Below are positions 53,661 through 62,368 of a stretch of 64,000 nucleotides of DNA, piece by piece. A program made the position numbers and the translations under genes. The stretch covers positions 2,664,501-2,728,500 of the forward strand of contig NZ_CP012099.1 in the NCBI RefSeq assembly GCF_001182785.1. Reading direction: 5' to 3'. Each line of letters opens with the position of its first letter. The stretch's first letter is position 1. This DNA is from Bacillus thuringiensis (GTDB lineage: Bacteria > Bacillota > Bacilli > Bacillales > Bacillaceae_G). Below the pieces are notes generated by a model. It was not told the DNA's origin. It was given only the letters and a program-made list of their open reading frames with translations, and did no database searches.

Positions 53661-53716
53661 ATAAAGTGAAAATTTTATAAGTGTGGTTTTACTGCCCACA
53701 AATAGTAGGATAAATT
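53661..53716 (+). repeat. bcr1-like element, copy e (diverged short form)
   Basis: ATAAAGTGAAAATTTTATAA, then GTGTGGTTTTACTGCCCA and TAGTAGGATAAA. It has the same order of parts as copy d and ATAAA at both ends. It is the only copy not at the stop codon of an intact gene; upstream is a short frame (KVKDT, then this TAA) without a clear start. Confidence 0.6.
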
Positions 53717-53737
53717 AAAGTAAAGGAGTCTATTCAA

Positions 53738-54583
53738 ATGAAAGTCGCGAAAAAGAAACCGCTAAAGTTATATTTACTTATTTTTGTATTCATTATTTTG
53801 GCCAGTGGATGGATTGGGGTATTTCTAGATTTTCTTCTAACAGATCAACCTGAAGGAAACACTTTAGGTATGGGATTATGGCTAATATTCCCTTTCCTCG
53901 TAAGCATTTTCCTTAGAGTCATTAGCCGAGATTGGAATGATTTTGGCATCAAGCCCAATTTAAAAGGAAACTTTATATGGTATTTCACTGCACTACTTAT
54001 TTATCCATTCGTTACAGTAATAACGATAAGCATATCGCTCATTTTTGGAGTAGCTCATATTTCTAGTTTTGATATATCCACGTTATTGTCACTCATAGTC
54101 ATGTCTACTATTGGTAACTTTATTAAAAATATTTTTGAAGAGTTTTCTTGGCGTGGTTATTTAACTCCAAAGTTGATTGAACTAAATCTAAACGATTGGT
54201 ACATTTATATTATTTCTGGTTTAATTTGGGCACTTTGGCATGCTGCATATTATATAGTCTTTTTGCCAAATGAATATTTTGAATCTATCTCAAGATTAAA
54301 TACGCTTTTATCTGGCTGTATCCTTATGGTTTGTTGGTCAATTATGTATGTTGAAATATATAGACTTACAAAATCAGTCTGGCCATGCGTTATCATGCAT
54401 GCGATCGAGGATGCTGTTCCTACTGTTTTAGTTACAATAACAGGGATTATTACTCTTACAAACAGTAGTGATTTTTGGTTAAACCCTATTAGCGGGGTCG
54501 CTGCTACTGTTTTATTTCTCGGAATTGGAATCGTACTAAGAACTATAAGAATAAAAAGAGAACGACATTTATTCACACAATAA
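53738..54583 (+). CDS. CPBP family intramembrane metalloprotease
   Basis: 281 residues, about eight membrane helices. The active-site motifs are EEFSWRGYLTPKL (EExxxR), WALWHAAYYIVFL (FxxxH type) and VIMHAIEDAVPTV (HxxxD/N). Members process CAAX-like or bacteriocin-related substrates, or give self-immunity; the target is unknown. AAAGGAG precedes the ATG, and a diverged repeat lies in the leader. Confidence 0.9.
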   Translation: MKVAKKKPLKLYLLIFVFIILASGWIGVFLDFLLTDQPEGNTLGMGLWLIFPFLVSIFLRVISRDWNDFGIKPNLKGNFIWYFTALLIYPFVTVITISISLIFGVAHISSFDISTLLSLIVMSTIGNFIKNIFEEFSWRGYLTPKLIELNLNDWYIYIISGLIWALWHAAYYIVFLPNEYFESISRLNTLLSGCILMVCWSIMYVEIYRLTKSVWPCVIMHAIEDAVPTVLVTITGIITLTNSSDFWLNPISGVAATVLFLGIGIVLRTIRIKRERHLFTQ

Positions 54584-54587
54584 AAGT

Positions 54588-54620
54588 AAAAAGAGTAAGG
54601 ATTTAATCCCTACTCTTTTT
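54588..54620. terminator. Bidirectional terminator
   Basis: 16-base arms AAAAAGAGTAAGGATT / AATCCCTACTCTTTTT, overlapping the end of the convergent methyltransferase gene. Confidence 0.75.
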
Positions 54621-55346
54621 CACTTTTACTCGATATGATAAACATTCATTTAAAGATGATTGCTCTTTATATTTCCCAGCTTCAAAATCATACGCTCCTC
54701 CTGGGAAAATCCCAACTATACTTAAATGAGCCTCAGCACATAAATTACTAATCTCATCTACAGCATAGCAGCGTAAAGATTGTGTCACGATATCATTTGA
54801 AGAATCTATTTCCCACCAATGGTCTAGCATTCTTGCATTTTCACTATCATATTCATACTTTCGCATTGCAGAACCTATCGGCATTTCTTGTCCATTGGCC
54901 TTTTCCCAATATAACGGTTGATAAATATCAATAAGTGCACATCCATCATCTTTCAACCAGTTATGTATACGTTTTAATAAAAATAATTGTTCTTCATCGG
55001 TTCCTACACCAAATCCGTCTAAATAACAAATAACATCAAACTTTTCTTTAAAGTTAATTTTATAAAAATCGGCGCAATGAACCTCAATGTCATTAGTAGA
55101 ATGTTCTTTTGCAAACATAGCTAACTCCGGTACAAGCTCAACAGTAGTCATTTTTACATTCAAATTAGACATCGCCCTTGCAAATCCGCCATTTCCAGCC
55201 CCTAGTTCTAACATCGTCTGAATTGGATATCCAACTTGTTCTTGCACTTCTTTAGCAACTTCCTGTAACCAATTTTCATTATTTATATCATAGCTTATTA
55301 GTTCAAATTGTTTTTTATAAAATTCTTTTACATTTAATTCGTTCAT
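54603..55346 (-). CDS. Class I SAM-dependent methyltransferase
   Basis: 247 residues. The SAM motif is TMLELGAGNGGFARAMSNLNVKMTTVELVPEL, then FDVICYLDGFGVGTDEEQLFLLKRIHNWLKDDGCALIDIY. The C-terminal domain is short and strand-rich. The substrate is unknown. GGAGGAG precedes the ATG. Confidence 0.87.
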   Translation of the reverse strand: MNELNVKEFYKKQFELISYDINNENWLQEVAKEVQEQVGYPIQTMLELGAGNGGFARAMSNLNVKMTTVELVPELAMFAKEHSTNDIEVHCADFYKINFKEKFDVICYLDGFGVGTDEEQLFLLKRIHNWLKDDGCALIDIYQPLYWEKANGQEMPIGSAMRKYEYDSENARMLDHWWEIDSSNDIVTQSLRCYAVDEISNLCAEAHLSIVGIFPGGAYDFEAGKYKEQSSLNECLSYRVKVKKSRD

Positions 55347-55528
55347 TATTATTCTCCTCCTGCAAATTATTTTTCTGTTACAGGTGAGAAACTAAATTTT
55401 TAATCCCCATGAAAAATCCTCCTTTTGATTTCACTATATTTACAATTTATCAAAATAATAAGAATTTTGAAAGTGAAAGTATAAAAAATAGATAATGGAT
55501 TATACCACTATCTACTCTTTAGCTACTC

Positions 55529-55912
55529 TTATTTTTCTTTTTGATACTCCACCCAGTCACCAGAATCAATAACTTTTAATATCATCTTTTTATCTTGAGC
55601 GATATACACATATGCCTCTATTTTCCTATCAGCAACATATACTGTTTGCGTAATTCGATCATATAAATCAGTCTCCGCATTACCTGTATATTCTTCTAGT
55701 TCATCTAACTTACACAATATCTCATCATTTACTACATAAACTTCTCCATACACCTTTTCTTCAATCGAATAAGTCATGGCCGGATATCCTTCGTTCGTAT
55801 CAAATAATTTTCCATATGTCCAAGCTCTGTCTGGAATGCAAGTTGCACCTAGCATATAATGAGCATTCGTTTGTCCTCTTCTTAACGTGCCATAAACGAA
55901 AACATGATACAT
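55529..55912 (-). CDS. Gamma-glutamylcyclotransferase-like (AIG2/BtrG) protein
   Basis: 127 residues. The N-terminal VFVYGTLRRGQTNAHYMLG is the substrate-binding motif of the GGCT fold, and EKVYGEVYVVNDEILCKLDELEEY carries the likely catalytic Glu. AAGGGG precedes the ATG. It lies 25 bases downstream of recQ, probably co-transcribed. Confidence 0.88.
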   Translation of the reverse strand: MYHVFVYGTLRRGQTNAHYMLGATCIPDRAWTYGKLFDTNEGYPAMTYSIEEKVYGEVYVVNDEILCKLDELEEYTGNAETDLYDRITQTVYVADRKIEAYVYIAQDKKMILKVIDSGDWVEYQKEK

Positions 55913-55937
55913 AAATTCTTATCCCCTTTATATGTCT

Positions 55938-58055
55938 CTACTTTCTTATTTGTAAATAAGCACGAATCATAAAGTAACTCACTTCATTCGGAAGCTGTTC
56001 TTTAATAGATTTCAGACCACCCTCTGCATTTTGAACGGCAGTTTCAATAAGAGATTCATACTCTGCCGGAACAAAACTTTTCCACTCTACTTCCATTCCA
56101 TCCTCGTAGCAGCGAATTAAATGGTTTTCTATTGTTTGTCTTGATAAGTTGCGTTCTTTTGCAATCTCATTCAAATCAATACCTTGTTTATACATTTCAT
56201 ACGTTTCTAAATGAGAATTCGCGGACGCTTTTCCTGCCTTTTTACGCTCTGAAACTACTTCTGTCTTAATCGTTTCAGCATAATTTGGATTTTCTTCAAT
56301 AAAATGCTGAACTGCTTGTAAGAAGTGCGAGCCATATTTCACAAGTTTGTGTTCTCCGATACCTTTTACCGTCAACAATTCGGAATCACTTTGTGGCATT
56401 TTCACGCACATATCTTTCAATGTTTGGTCAGAGAAAATAACGAACGGAGGTACACCTTCTCCTTGTGCAATTTCTTTACGTACTTCACGAAGCACTTCAA
56501 ATAAAGGATGGTCTTGAACAATTTGTCTTGTTTCTACTCGTTCTTTTCGTAAAACATTCTCTTTACCAAGTAATACTTCTTTCCCTTTTTCTGTTACTTT
56601 TAACGTCGGATAAGTGCCATGTTCAACTGCAATTAACTCATCTGAAATTAAAAACTCAATAAACTCACTGACCTCTTTTACACTACGGTTCGATAAAAGC
56701 CCATACGTTGGTAAAGTATGAAAATTAAATTCAATAACTTTCTTATTTTTCGAACCCGTTAATACTTGCGCTATCATTTGCTTTCCAAAGCGTTGGTTCG
56801 TTCTAATCATGCATGATAAAACCATTTGTGATTCCCTTGTCACATCAATGCTCTCACGATCGTCTGTACAATTACCACAGCGTCCACAATCTTCTTTCGG
56901 TTCTTCTCCAAAGTATTGCAAAATGAATGATTGTAAACATTGTTCTGTATGACAGTAATCGGTCATATTTTGCAATTTTTCAAGTTCATTTGAAAAACGT
57001 GATTCTCCAGTTGATTGATCAATTAAAAAACGCTGTACTTGTACATCTTGAGAAGAATATAACAATATACATGTACTATCTAATCCATCACGACCAGCAC
57101 GTCCTGCTTCTTGATAGTAACTTTCCATATTTTTTGGAAGCTGATAATGAATTACGTAACGAATATTCGATTTATCAATACCCATCCCGAATGCAGATGT
57201 TGCTACCATTACACTTACTTCATCTCGTAAAAAGAGTTCTTGTTGCTCATTTCGATCACTATCACTCATACCAGCATGATATTTTGATACAGAAACTCCT
57301 GCCTTCATTAAATCTTCATATAACTGATCGACTACTTTTCTAGTAGCTGCATATATAATCCCAGATTCCTTTTGATTTTGACGAATATAATCCGCCAAAT
57401 ATGCATTTCGATCTTGTCCTTTAATGACAGAAAACGATAAGTTCTCTCGCTCAAACGTTGTCATAATTGTATTTTCTTGATTAATTTCAAGTGTGTTACA
57501 AATATCATCACGTACTTGCGGTGTTGCTGTTGCTGTTAATGCTAATACGAGCGGTTTTTCTGGAAGATAATCTAATATGCGATGTATATGTAAATAACTT
57601 GGACGGAAATCATGTCCCCACTGTGAAATACAGTGTGCTTCATCAATCGCAATCATAGGGATTTTCATATCGATAAGTTGGTCAACAAACTCCATCGAAT
57701 CAAGACGCTCAGGCGCCACATAAAGTAACTTGTAATGTCCTTGTTTCGCTAATTGAATTCGCTGATTTGCTTCAGCAATAGAAATAGAACTATTAATATA
57801 TGTAGCTGAAATGCCATTCTGTACCAATGTATCTACTTGATCCTTCATAAGTGATATTAAAGGGGATATAACCAACGTCGTTCCTTCAAATACTAATGCC
57901 GGAATTTGATAACAAATCGACTTACCGCCACCTGTTGGCATAATACAAACTGTATCTTTCCCATCTAGTACATTTTTAATTGTTTCATCTTGTCCTCTTC
58001 GAAACGAAGAATAACCAAAGTAGGACGCTAAAAGTTCTTGTGCTTTAGTAAACAA
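55938..58055 (-). CDS. recQ: ATP-dependent DNA helicase RecQ
   Basis: 705 residues. Walker A MPTGGGKSICYQIPA, the AIDEAHCISQWGHDFRPSY box and QEAGRAGRDG mark the helicase core. The zinc-binding Cys set is CHTEQCLQSFIL...DCGRCGNC, then a winged helix and an HRDC domain (~510-590), followed by an extra HTH-like C-terminal segment (ETYEMYKQGIDLNEIAKERNLSRQTIENHL). It unwinds DNA in recombination repair. The start is TTG behind AGGTGA. Confidence 0.94.
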   Translation of the reverse strand: MFTKAQELLASYFGYSSFRRGQDETIKNVLDGKDTVCIMPTGGGKSICYQIPALVFEGTTLVISPLISLMKDQVDTLVQNGISATYINSSISIAEANQRIQLAKQGHYKLLYVAPERLDSMEFVDQLIDMKIPMIAIDEAHCISQWGHDFRPSYLHIHRILDYLPEKPLVLALTATATPQVRDDICNTLEINQENTIMTTFERENLSFSVIKGQDRNAYLADYIRQNQKESGIIYAATRKVVDQLYEDLMKAGVSVSKYHAGMSDSDRNEQQELFLRDEVSVMVATSAFGMGIDKSNIRYVIHYQLPKNMESYYQEAGRAGRDGLDSTCILLYSSQDVQVQRFLIDQSTGESRFSNELEKLQNMTDYCHTEQCLQSFILQYFGEEPKEDCGRCGNCTDDRESIDVTRESQMVLSCMIRTNQRFGKQMIAQVLTGSKNKKVIEFNFHTLPTYGLLSNRSVKEVSEFIEFLISDELIAVEHGTYPTLKVTEKGKEVLLGKENVLRKERVETRQIVQDHPLFEVLREVRKEIAQGEGVPPFVIFSDQTLKDMCVKMPQSDSELLTVKGIGEHKLVKYGSHFLQAVQHFIEENPNYAETIKTEVVSERKKAGKASANSHLETYEMYKQGIDLNEIAKERNLSRQTIENHLIRCYEDGMEVEWKSFVPAEYESLIETAVQNAEGGLKSIKEQLPNEVSYFMIRAYLQIRK

Positions 58056-58318
58056 AAAAGAGTCACCTGCTTTTCTTTATCTTTCATCTACTTCTATTAT
58101 ATCAATCACTTATACGACTTGAAAGGGATGAATAAATGCTTATTGTTTTTTCATTATTCTATATTTAATATGAATTAGCATCCGTGTTTTATATGTTTTA
58201 CAACATTTATAACGTAAATCCAGTACACATGAAGAAAGAGTTTCAATTTAGATGTTCATTTTATTTCCATTTCTTGAATACTACTAATTGTATACATATA
58301 AATTCAGGAGGTTACTAT

Positions 58319-58480
58319 ATGAAACATCGTAATATGAGTTCCATCACGGCAAAAAAGAAAACAACACAATTCCAATTCTCTAATAATGATGCGTGGAAAT
58401 ATGAATCATACTATAAGTATCAGCCATTATTCTCTTATAAAAAGCTTTTACATTTTCTTTCTCAATTTTTTAGACGTTAA
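58319..58480 (+). CDS. Small basic protein, unknown
   Basis: 53 residues from ATG 58319, seven bases after GGAGG: MKHRNMSSITAKKKTTQFQF, then SNNDAWKYESYYKYQPLFSYKKLLHFLSQFFRR. It is basic and aromatic-rich with no membrane helix; an amphipathic C-terminal helix is likely. The strong ribosome site supports it. I do not recognise a family. Confidence 0.55.
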   Translation: MKHRNMSSITAKKKTTQFQFSNNDAWKYESYYKYQPLFSYKKLLHFLSQFFRR

Positions 58481-58594
58481 TATATGCGCAAAAAATGTAT
58501 CATTCACAGAAGTTTTCTCAATATTAAATGTATAGACTTACTACAATTCAGTTGTTACCATATATAATAATCTGTTGAATAAACCCCTTAAGTT

Positions 58595-58622
58595 GACCTG
58601 CTCATATTAGCAGGTCTTTTTC
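58595..58622 (+). terminator. Intrinsic terminator
   Basis: GACCTGCT / AGCAGGTC arms and a TTTTTT run, about 115 bases after the 53-residue gene; the first of four hairpins in this gene-free stretch. Confidence 0.75.
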
Positions 58623-58689
58623 ATGATTACATACTTCTGTCCACTTCAATCTCACTTCCAAGTCTTTTCTCCATTTTATAACCATATTT

Positions 58690-58730
58690 AAATCCCAACA
58701 ATTAATGATAATCATAAATTGTTGGGATTT
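58690..58730. other. 14-bp inverted repeat
   Basis: Perfect arms AAATCCCAACAATT / AATTGTTGGGATTT flank a 13-base loop containing ATGATAATCAT. It has no clear T tail, so a protein site or RNA structure is as likely as a terminator. Confidence 0.5.
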
Positions 58731-58810
58731 AAATTGTTCACATATAATTATGCAATTCTTCTTTCTCAATACACAAAACACATTTTACTTGTTACTATAA
58801 AAGTACTCCA

Positions 58811-58874
58811 GATGAGTTTTTGCTCATCGACATTATCTAGTTAATGGGGCCTGCCGCGGGAAGCAGGTCCCTTT
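58811..58874 (+). ncRNA. Candidate small structured RNA
   Basis: Two hairpins in succession: GATGAG / CTCATC, then GGGGCCTGC / GCAGGTCCC (one G-U pair) with a CGCGGGAA loop and a T-rich end. The stretch 58481-59165 has no gene, and a TACTATAAA-like -10 lies before the first hairpin. This may be a small RNA or a leader; I recognise no known family. Confidence 0.3.
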
Positions 58875-58982
58875 GACTTTATGACGGTACCAATTTCATT
58901 TGGACACATTTACCAGGTTTTTTCAAAAGAATTTTATGATAACATTACGTAGTCGAGTCCGACATCTCGGCAATACCCTTTT

Positions 58983-59016
58983 GAGGGTCTGCAACTTCCC
59001 TTGCAGACCCTCTTTT
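58983..59016 (+). terminator. Strong intrinsic terminator
   Basis: Perfect 12-bp arms GAGGGTCTGCAA / TTGCAGACCCTC followed by TTTT, 150 bases ahead of the next gene and with no coding gene in front of it. Confidence 0.75.
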
Positions 59017-59165
59017 ACTTTATATTCATTTTATTCATATATACCACAACACCATTCATTGAATTTCTCCATTTCAAATTCCCTAAAAATAATCTAGGAC
59101 ACGTAACTAAAAATAAATATTTATCATACTTTGAGTTATACATGTTCAAAGGAGTGTTACTATTT

Positions 59166-59789
59166 ATGTATTCTTATTGGCAATCGTATTACTCCCCCTA
59201 CCATAACCCTTATGTAAACTATGATTTATCCGTACGTAACTACCGAATTAGTAAAAACGAGAATTTTTTAAAAGGGTATATGCGTTCTTTATGGGAACAA
59301 CACGTCGCTTGGACGAGATTGGCTATTATAAGTATTGTATTTAATTTACCAGATGTTAACGTTACTGTTGGACGGCTTCTACAAAACGCAACACATATGG
59401 GACTATCACTTGAACCGTTTTACGGTGAGGATGCAGTGAAAAAATATAGTGCATTAATTAAAGATCACTTAGTAATTGCAGCAGATCTTGTTAAAGCCGC
59501 AAAAACTGGTGATCAAAATGCAGCGGCCGCTATAGAGAAAAAATGGTACGCTAATGGTGATGAAATTACTGAATTTCTTAACAGTATTAACCCATATATT
59601 GATAAAGAAGAATTTAGAAAAATGTTTTATGAACATTTAGCACTAACGAAAGCAGAAGCACTTGCCTTCCTAAACAAAGATTATGAAGCAGGAGTAAAAC
59701 TTTACGATAAAATTGAAAAAGAAGCATTAGAAATGGCCGACATGATAACAAACGCAATCGTAAAACAATTCCCGCAAGTATTTCAATAA
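59166..59789 (+). CDS. Uncharacterised helical-bundle protein
   Basis: 207 residues. After a Tyr-rich N-terminus (MYSYWQSYYSPYHNPYVNYD) the body is helical: YMRSLWEQHVAWTRLAIISIVFNLPDVNVTVGRLLQNATHMG...FYG, then KDHLVIAADLVKAAKTGD. Bacillus homologues of this WEQHVxWTR family are sometimes labelled acetylglutamate kinase, which the sequence does not support. AAAGGAG lies upstream. The stop TAA is the first TAA of a bcr1-like element. Function unknown. Confidence 0.7.
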   Translation: MYSYWQSYYSPYHNPYVNYDLSVRNYRISKNENFLKGYMRSLWEQHVAWTRLAIISIVFNLPDVNVTVGRLLQNATHMGLSLEPFYGEDAVKKYSALIKDHLVIAADLVKAAKTGDQNAAAAIEKKWYANGDEITEFLNSINPYIDKEEFRKMFYEHLALTKAEALAFLNKDYEAGVKLYDKIEKEALEMADMITNAIVKQFPQVFQ

Positions 59790-59840
59790 AGTGAAACTTT
59801 AATCAGAGTAGGTTACTACTCATTAATACTGGATAAAAAT
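59786..59840 (+). repeat. bcr1-like element, copy b (diverged short form)
   Basis: It begins ATAAAGTGAAACTTTAATCA and ends CATTAATACTGGATAAAAA, with ATAAA at both ends; the middle (GAGTAGGTTACTACT) has diverged but forms a small hairpin. It starts on the stop codon of the helical-bundle gene. Confidence 0.7.
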
Positions 59841-59871
59841 AAGTCGATTTCCCAACATAAATCGACTTATT
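59838..59871 (+). terminator. Intrinsic terminator directly after the repeat
   Basis: Perfect 13-bp arms AATAAGTCGATTT / AAATCGACTTATT and a T-rich end, abutting the repeat. Confidence 0.8.
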
Positions 59872-59959
59872 TTCATCCATGATATTTCACCTCTCCTCTT
59901 TACATTTAGCTTATATCGATATATTTTATTAATATCCGTTTTTTATAGGAGGAAATAGT

Positions 59960-60316
59960 TTGATTAACGCCATTGGTCTCGTTTTTATACTCACAAATAA
60001 ACACGAGAAAAAAAAGAAAGTTTACCTAAATGAAAAATTTGCACTAATAGATATTATTGATTCTAAAGAAGTATTTGATGATGAAGGTAATCCTTTAGTA
60101 GAACTAACATGTAAATACAGCATATATTTAGACGAAAAATATTACTGTAAATCTCTCGATGATTATACCGGACAAGTATTTCCTTTCTTAAGTGCAAAAA
60201 TAGGAAAAGGTCTTCTAAGAAACTTAAACTACTACTTTTCTTACGTTGATGCCTATGATAAGAAACCACCGGTTAAAGAAATAAGACCACTTATGAAACA
60301 TGTAACTAACAGATAG
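59960..60316 (+). CDS. Hypothetical cytosolic protein
   Basis: 118 residues from TTG 59960, right after AGGAGG. MINAIGLVFILTNKHEKKKKV is followed by a strand-rich domain (FALIDIIDSKEVFDDEGNPLVELTCKYSIYLDEKYYCKSLDDY). It has no membrane helix. I do not recognise it. It has its own terminator. Confidence 0.6.
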   Translation: MINAIGLVFILTNKHEKKKKVYLNEKFALIDIIDSKEVFDDEGNPLVELTCKYSIYLDEKYYCKSLDDYTGQVFPFLSAKIGKGLLRNLNYYFSYVDAYDKKPPVKEIRPLMKHVTNR

Positions 60317-60328
60317 CGAAAAATACAA

Positions 60329-60362
60329 AAAAGAAAGCATCTAACTCTGGATGTTTTCTTTT
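60329..60362 (+). terminator. Intrinsic terminator
   Basis: AAAAGAAAGCATC / GATGTTTTCTTTT arms (one G-U pair) followed by TT. Confidence 0.7.
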
Positions 60363-60449
60363 TTATTGAAAACTCATTCACCCTCATCCCCTTCTAAAAA
60401 TACGTATCCAAGCATAATTTAAATTAAAAACATTGGAGGATTAGACTGA

Positions 60450-60902
60450 ATGAAATACTCAGAAACAATTATAAGCAAACGACTTCGAATACTTAAAATG
60501 ACGGGTATGTTTTTCATGCTAGTATTAATAGCATGGATTGGATATACAAAATTACTTTATGAAAACGGATTCCTTCAAGAAAAAAAGAATTCAGTAGAAG
60601 TAATGAATACTAGCATTACAGGAGAAATAGAGCAGCTTTTTCATATAAACTTGCAAGGTTATCGAAAAACAGGCCTTGATGCTGTTATAGAAGCAAGTAA
60701 AACCGATCCAAGCGAACTATCCCTAATTGAACTGGTCAACAAATCCTGCTCGCGAGATTGCATAGGCGAGCCAGTAACATATGTAAACTCAAACAATGGA
60801 TATATCTTTTATAAGGAATCTAATGGAACTAATGTAGCTATAACGGTTAAAAAGAAAGACACATGGGTAATTGTAAAGAAATCTGTTCAAGATGGATTAT
60901 AA
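60450..60902 (+). CDS. Membrane-anchored extracytoplasmic protein, unknown
   Basis: 150 residues. One N-terminal helix (MTGMFFMLVLIAWIGYTKLLY, residues ~15-35) is followed by an outside domain with two Cys in a short loop (NKSCSRDCIGEPV). TGGAGGA precedes the ATG. The IS element starts one base after the TAA stop, so any natural 3' end has been displaced. I do not recognise a family. Confidence 0.6.
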   Translation: MKYSETIISKRLRILKMTGMFFMLVLIAWIGYTKLLYENGFLQEKKNSVEVMNTSITGEIEQLFHINLQGYRKTGLDAVIEASKTDPSELSLIELVNKSCSRDCIGEPVTYVNSNNGYIFYKESNGTNVAITVKKKDTWVIVKKSVQDGL

Positions 60903-60958
60903 TTGAACTGCACCCCAATTGTTAGACACAGTCTAACAATTGGAGGTGCAGTTTTTCT

Positions 60959-61477
60959 ATGGCTAAATTTACAGCTGATGAAAAAATACAAATCGTTCTA
61001 CGTTATTTGAACGGAAATGAAAGTTATCGAGAACTGGGTAGATCGCTCGGTATAAGTGACACAATCATTTTGAATTGGGTAAACCAATATAAACAGAATG
61101 GTCTGGAAGCTTTTCTAAAACGATGTACAAATTACACACAACAATTTAAACTAGACGTACTAAACTTTATGATTGAAAACGGTATGTCCTTATTTGAGAC
61201 GGCAGCTATCTTTAATATTCCTGCCCCTTCAACGATTTCTGTTTGGAAAAAACAGCTCGAAACACAAGGAATTGATGCCCTTCAATCTAAGAAAAAGGGG
61301 CGTCCATCCATGAAAAAAGATTCAAATAAACAATTAAAACAACCTTTAGCTGAAGGGTCAGTCGAAGCACTTGAAGCACGCATTAAACAGCTTGAGATGG
61401 AAAATGAGTACTTAAAAAAGTTAAATGCCTTAGTTCAAAACAAGGAAAAATCACAAAACAAGACAAAGCGCAAGTAG
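60959..61477 (+). CDS. IS150-like OrfA (DNA-binding part of transposase)
   Basis: 172 residues. Two HTH units (KIQIVLRYLNGNESYRELGRSLGISDTIILNWVNQYK and LNFMIENGMSLFETAAIFNIPAPSTISVWKKQLE) are followed by a Leu-zipper coiled coil (EALEARIKQLEMENEYLKKLN). GGAGGTG precedes the ATG. The slippery site at 61414-61420 allows a -1 shift into OrfB. Confidence 0.9.
   Translation: MAKFTADEKIQIVLRYLNGNESYRELGRSLGISDTIILNWVNQYKQNGLEAFLKRCTNYTQQFKLDVLNFMIENGMSLFETAAIFNIPAPSTISVWKKQLETQGIDALQSKKKGRPSMKKDSNKQLKQPLAEGSVEALEARIKQLEMENEYLKKLNALVQNKEKSQNKTKRK
61414..61420 (+). promoter_or_regulatory. Programmed -1 frameshift site A AAA AAG
   Basis: The heptamer AAAAAAG is in the correct zero frame of orfA (TTA AAA AAG). 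After a -1 slip the frame reads VKCLSSKQGKITKQDKAQVV and on into OrfB without a stop, giving the OrfAB transposase. Confidence 0.75.
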
Positions 61478-61515
61478 TCTATGAATTAAGGCATAAATAT
61501 TCGGTCAAAGCACTC

Positions 61516-62313
61516 GTGGAGCTAGCTACTATTCCTCGAAGCACGTATTATGATTTAGTAAAGAAAATGAATCGTCCAGATGTAGATGCCGATTTGAAAG
61601 CTGAGATTAAAGCGATTTATGAGGAAAATGAAGGTCGTTATGGTTACCGTCGCATTCGTGATGAATTAACGAATCGTGGCCAGAAAGTGAACCACAAGAA
61701 GGTTCAGCGCATTATGAAAGAGCTTGGGTTAAAGTGTGTTGTGCGTATGAAGAAATATAAATCCTATAAAGGAAAAGTCGGTAGAATTGCACCTAATATT
61801 TTAGAGCGTAATTTTCATACAGATGCACCGAATCAAAAGTGGGTAACAGACATCACAGAGTTTAAATTGTTTGGAGAAAAACTGTATGTATCACCTGTAT
61901 TAGATTTGTATAATGGTGAAATTATTACCTATACAATTGGTTCTAGACCGACGTATTCGCTTGTTTCAGACATGTTAGAGAAAGCATTGGAACGTTTACC
62001 CGAAACCCACCAGCTACTGATGCATTCGGATCAAGGATGGCATTATCAAATGAGACAGTACGTCCGGACACTTGAATCAAGAGCTATCGTCCAGAGTATG
62101 TCTCGAAAAGGAAACTGTTACGACAACGCAGTAATAGAAAATTTCTTTGGGATTATGAAGTCGGAGTTCCTCTACATAAAAGAATTTGAAAATGTAGAGC
62201 ACTTTAAAATAGAATTAGAAAAATATATAGATTATTATAATACGAAACGGATTAAGGCAAAATTAAAAATGAGCCCGGTACAATACCGGACTCACTTTTA
62301 TCAAGCTGCCTAA
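61516..62313 (+). CDS. IS150-like OrfB (DDE integrase domain)
   Basis: 265 residues from GTG 61516, though the functional product is probably the OrfAB fusion. HTH_21 (DADLKAEIKAIYEENEGRYGYRRI) precedes the rve domain. The DDE residues lie in QKWVTDITEF, LLMHSDQGWHYQ and NCYDNAVIENFFGIMKSE. The end YYNTKRIKAKLKMSPVQYRTHF is typical of IS150. Confidence 0.92.
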   Translation: MELATIPRSTYYDLVKKMNRPDVDADLKAEIKAIYEENEGRYGYRRIRDELTNRGQKVNHKKVQRIMKELGLKCVVRMKKYKSYKGKVGRIAPNILERNFHTDAPNQKWVTDITEFKLFGEKLYVSPVLDLYNGEIITYTIGSRPTYSLVSDMLEKALERLPETHQLLMHSDQGWHYQMRQYVRTLESRAIVQSMSRKGNCYDNAVIENFFGIMKSEFLYIKEFENVEHFKIELEKYIDYYNTKRIKAKLKMSPVQYRTHFYQAA

Positions 62314-62368
62314 TGAAATAACCGTGTCTAACTTTTAGGGGTCACTTCAATCGTACTCTTTTTTATTA

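Larger units (their letters stand above)
60904..62349 (+). mobile_element. IS3-family insertion sequence, IS150-like
   Basis: 1446 bp. The ends are imperfect inverted repeats: left TGAACTGCACCCCAATTGTT and right (inverted) TGAAGTGACCCCTAAAAGTT, both continuing AGACAC. They enclose overlapping-frame transposase genes with a frameshift signal. All catalytic residues look intact. I cannot find a 3-4 bp target duplication (left flank TAA-T, right flank ATCG). An inner repeat at the left end, AATTGTTAGACA / TGTCTAACAATT style, can form a hairpin over the orfA ribosome site. Confidence 0.88.

Noticed and set aside
58704..58716. ATGATAATCAT in the loop of the inverted repeat as a Fur box
   Set aside because: Only the left half of the Fur consensus matches and no promoter or gene start is close.
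59166..59789. Acetylglutamate kinase, the label I recall for some homologues
   Set aside because: No kinase glycine-rich loop or amino-acid kinase fold features; the sequence is a helical bundle.
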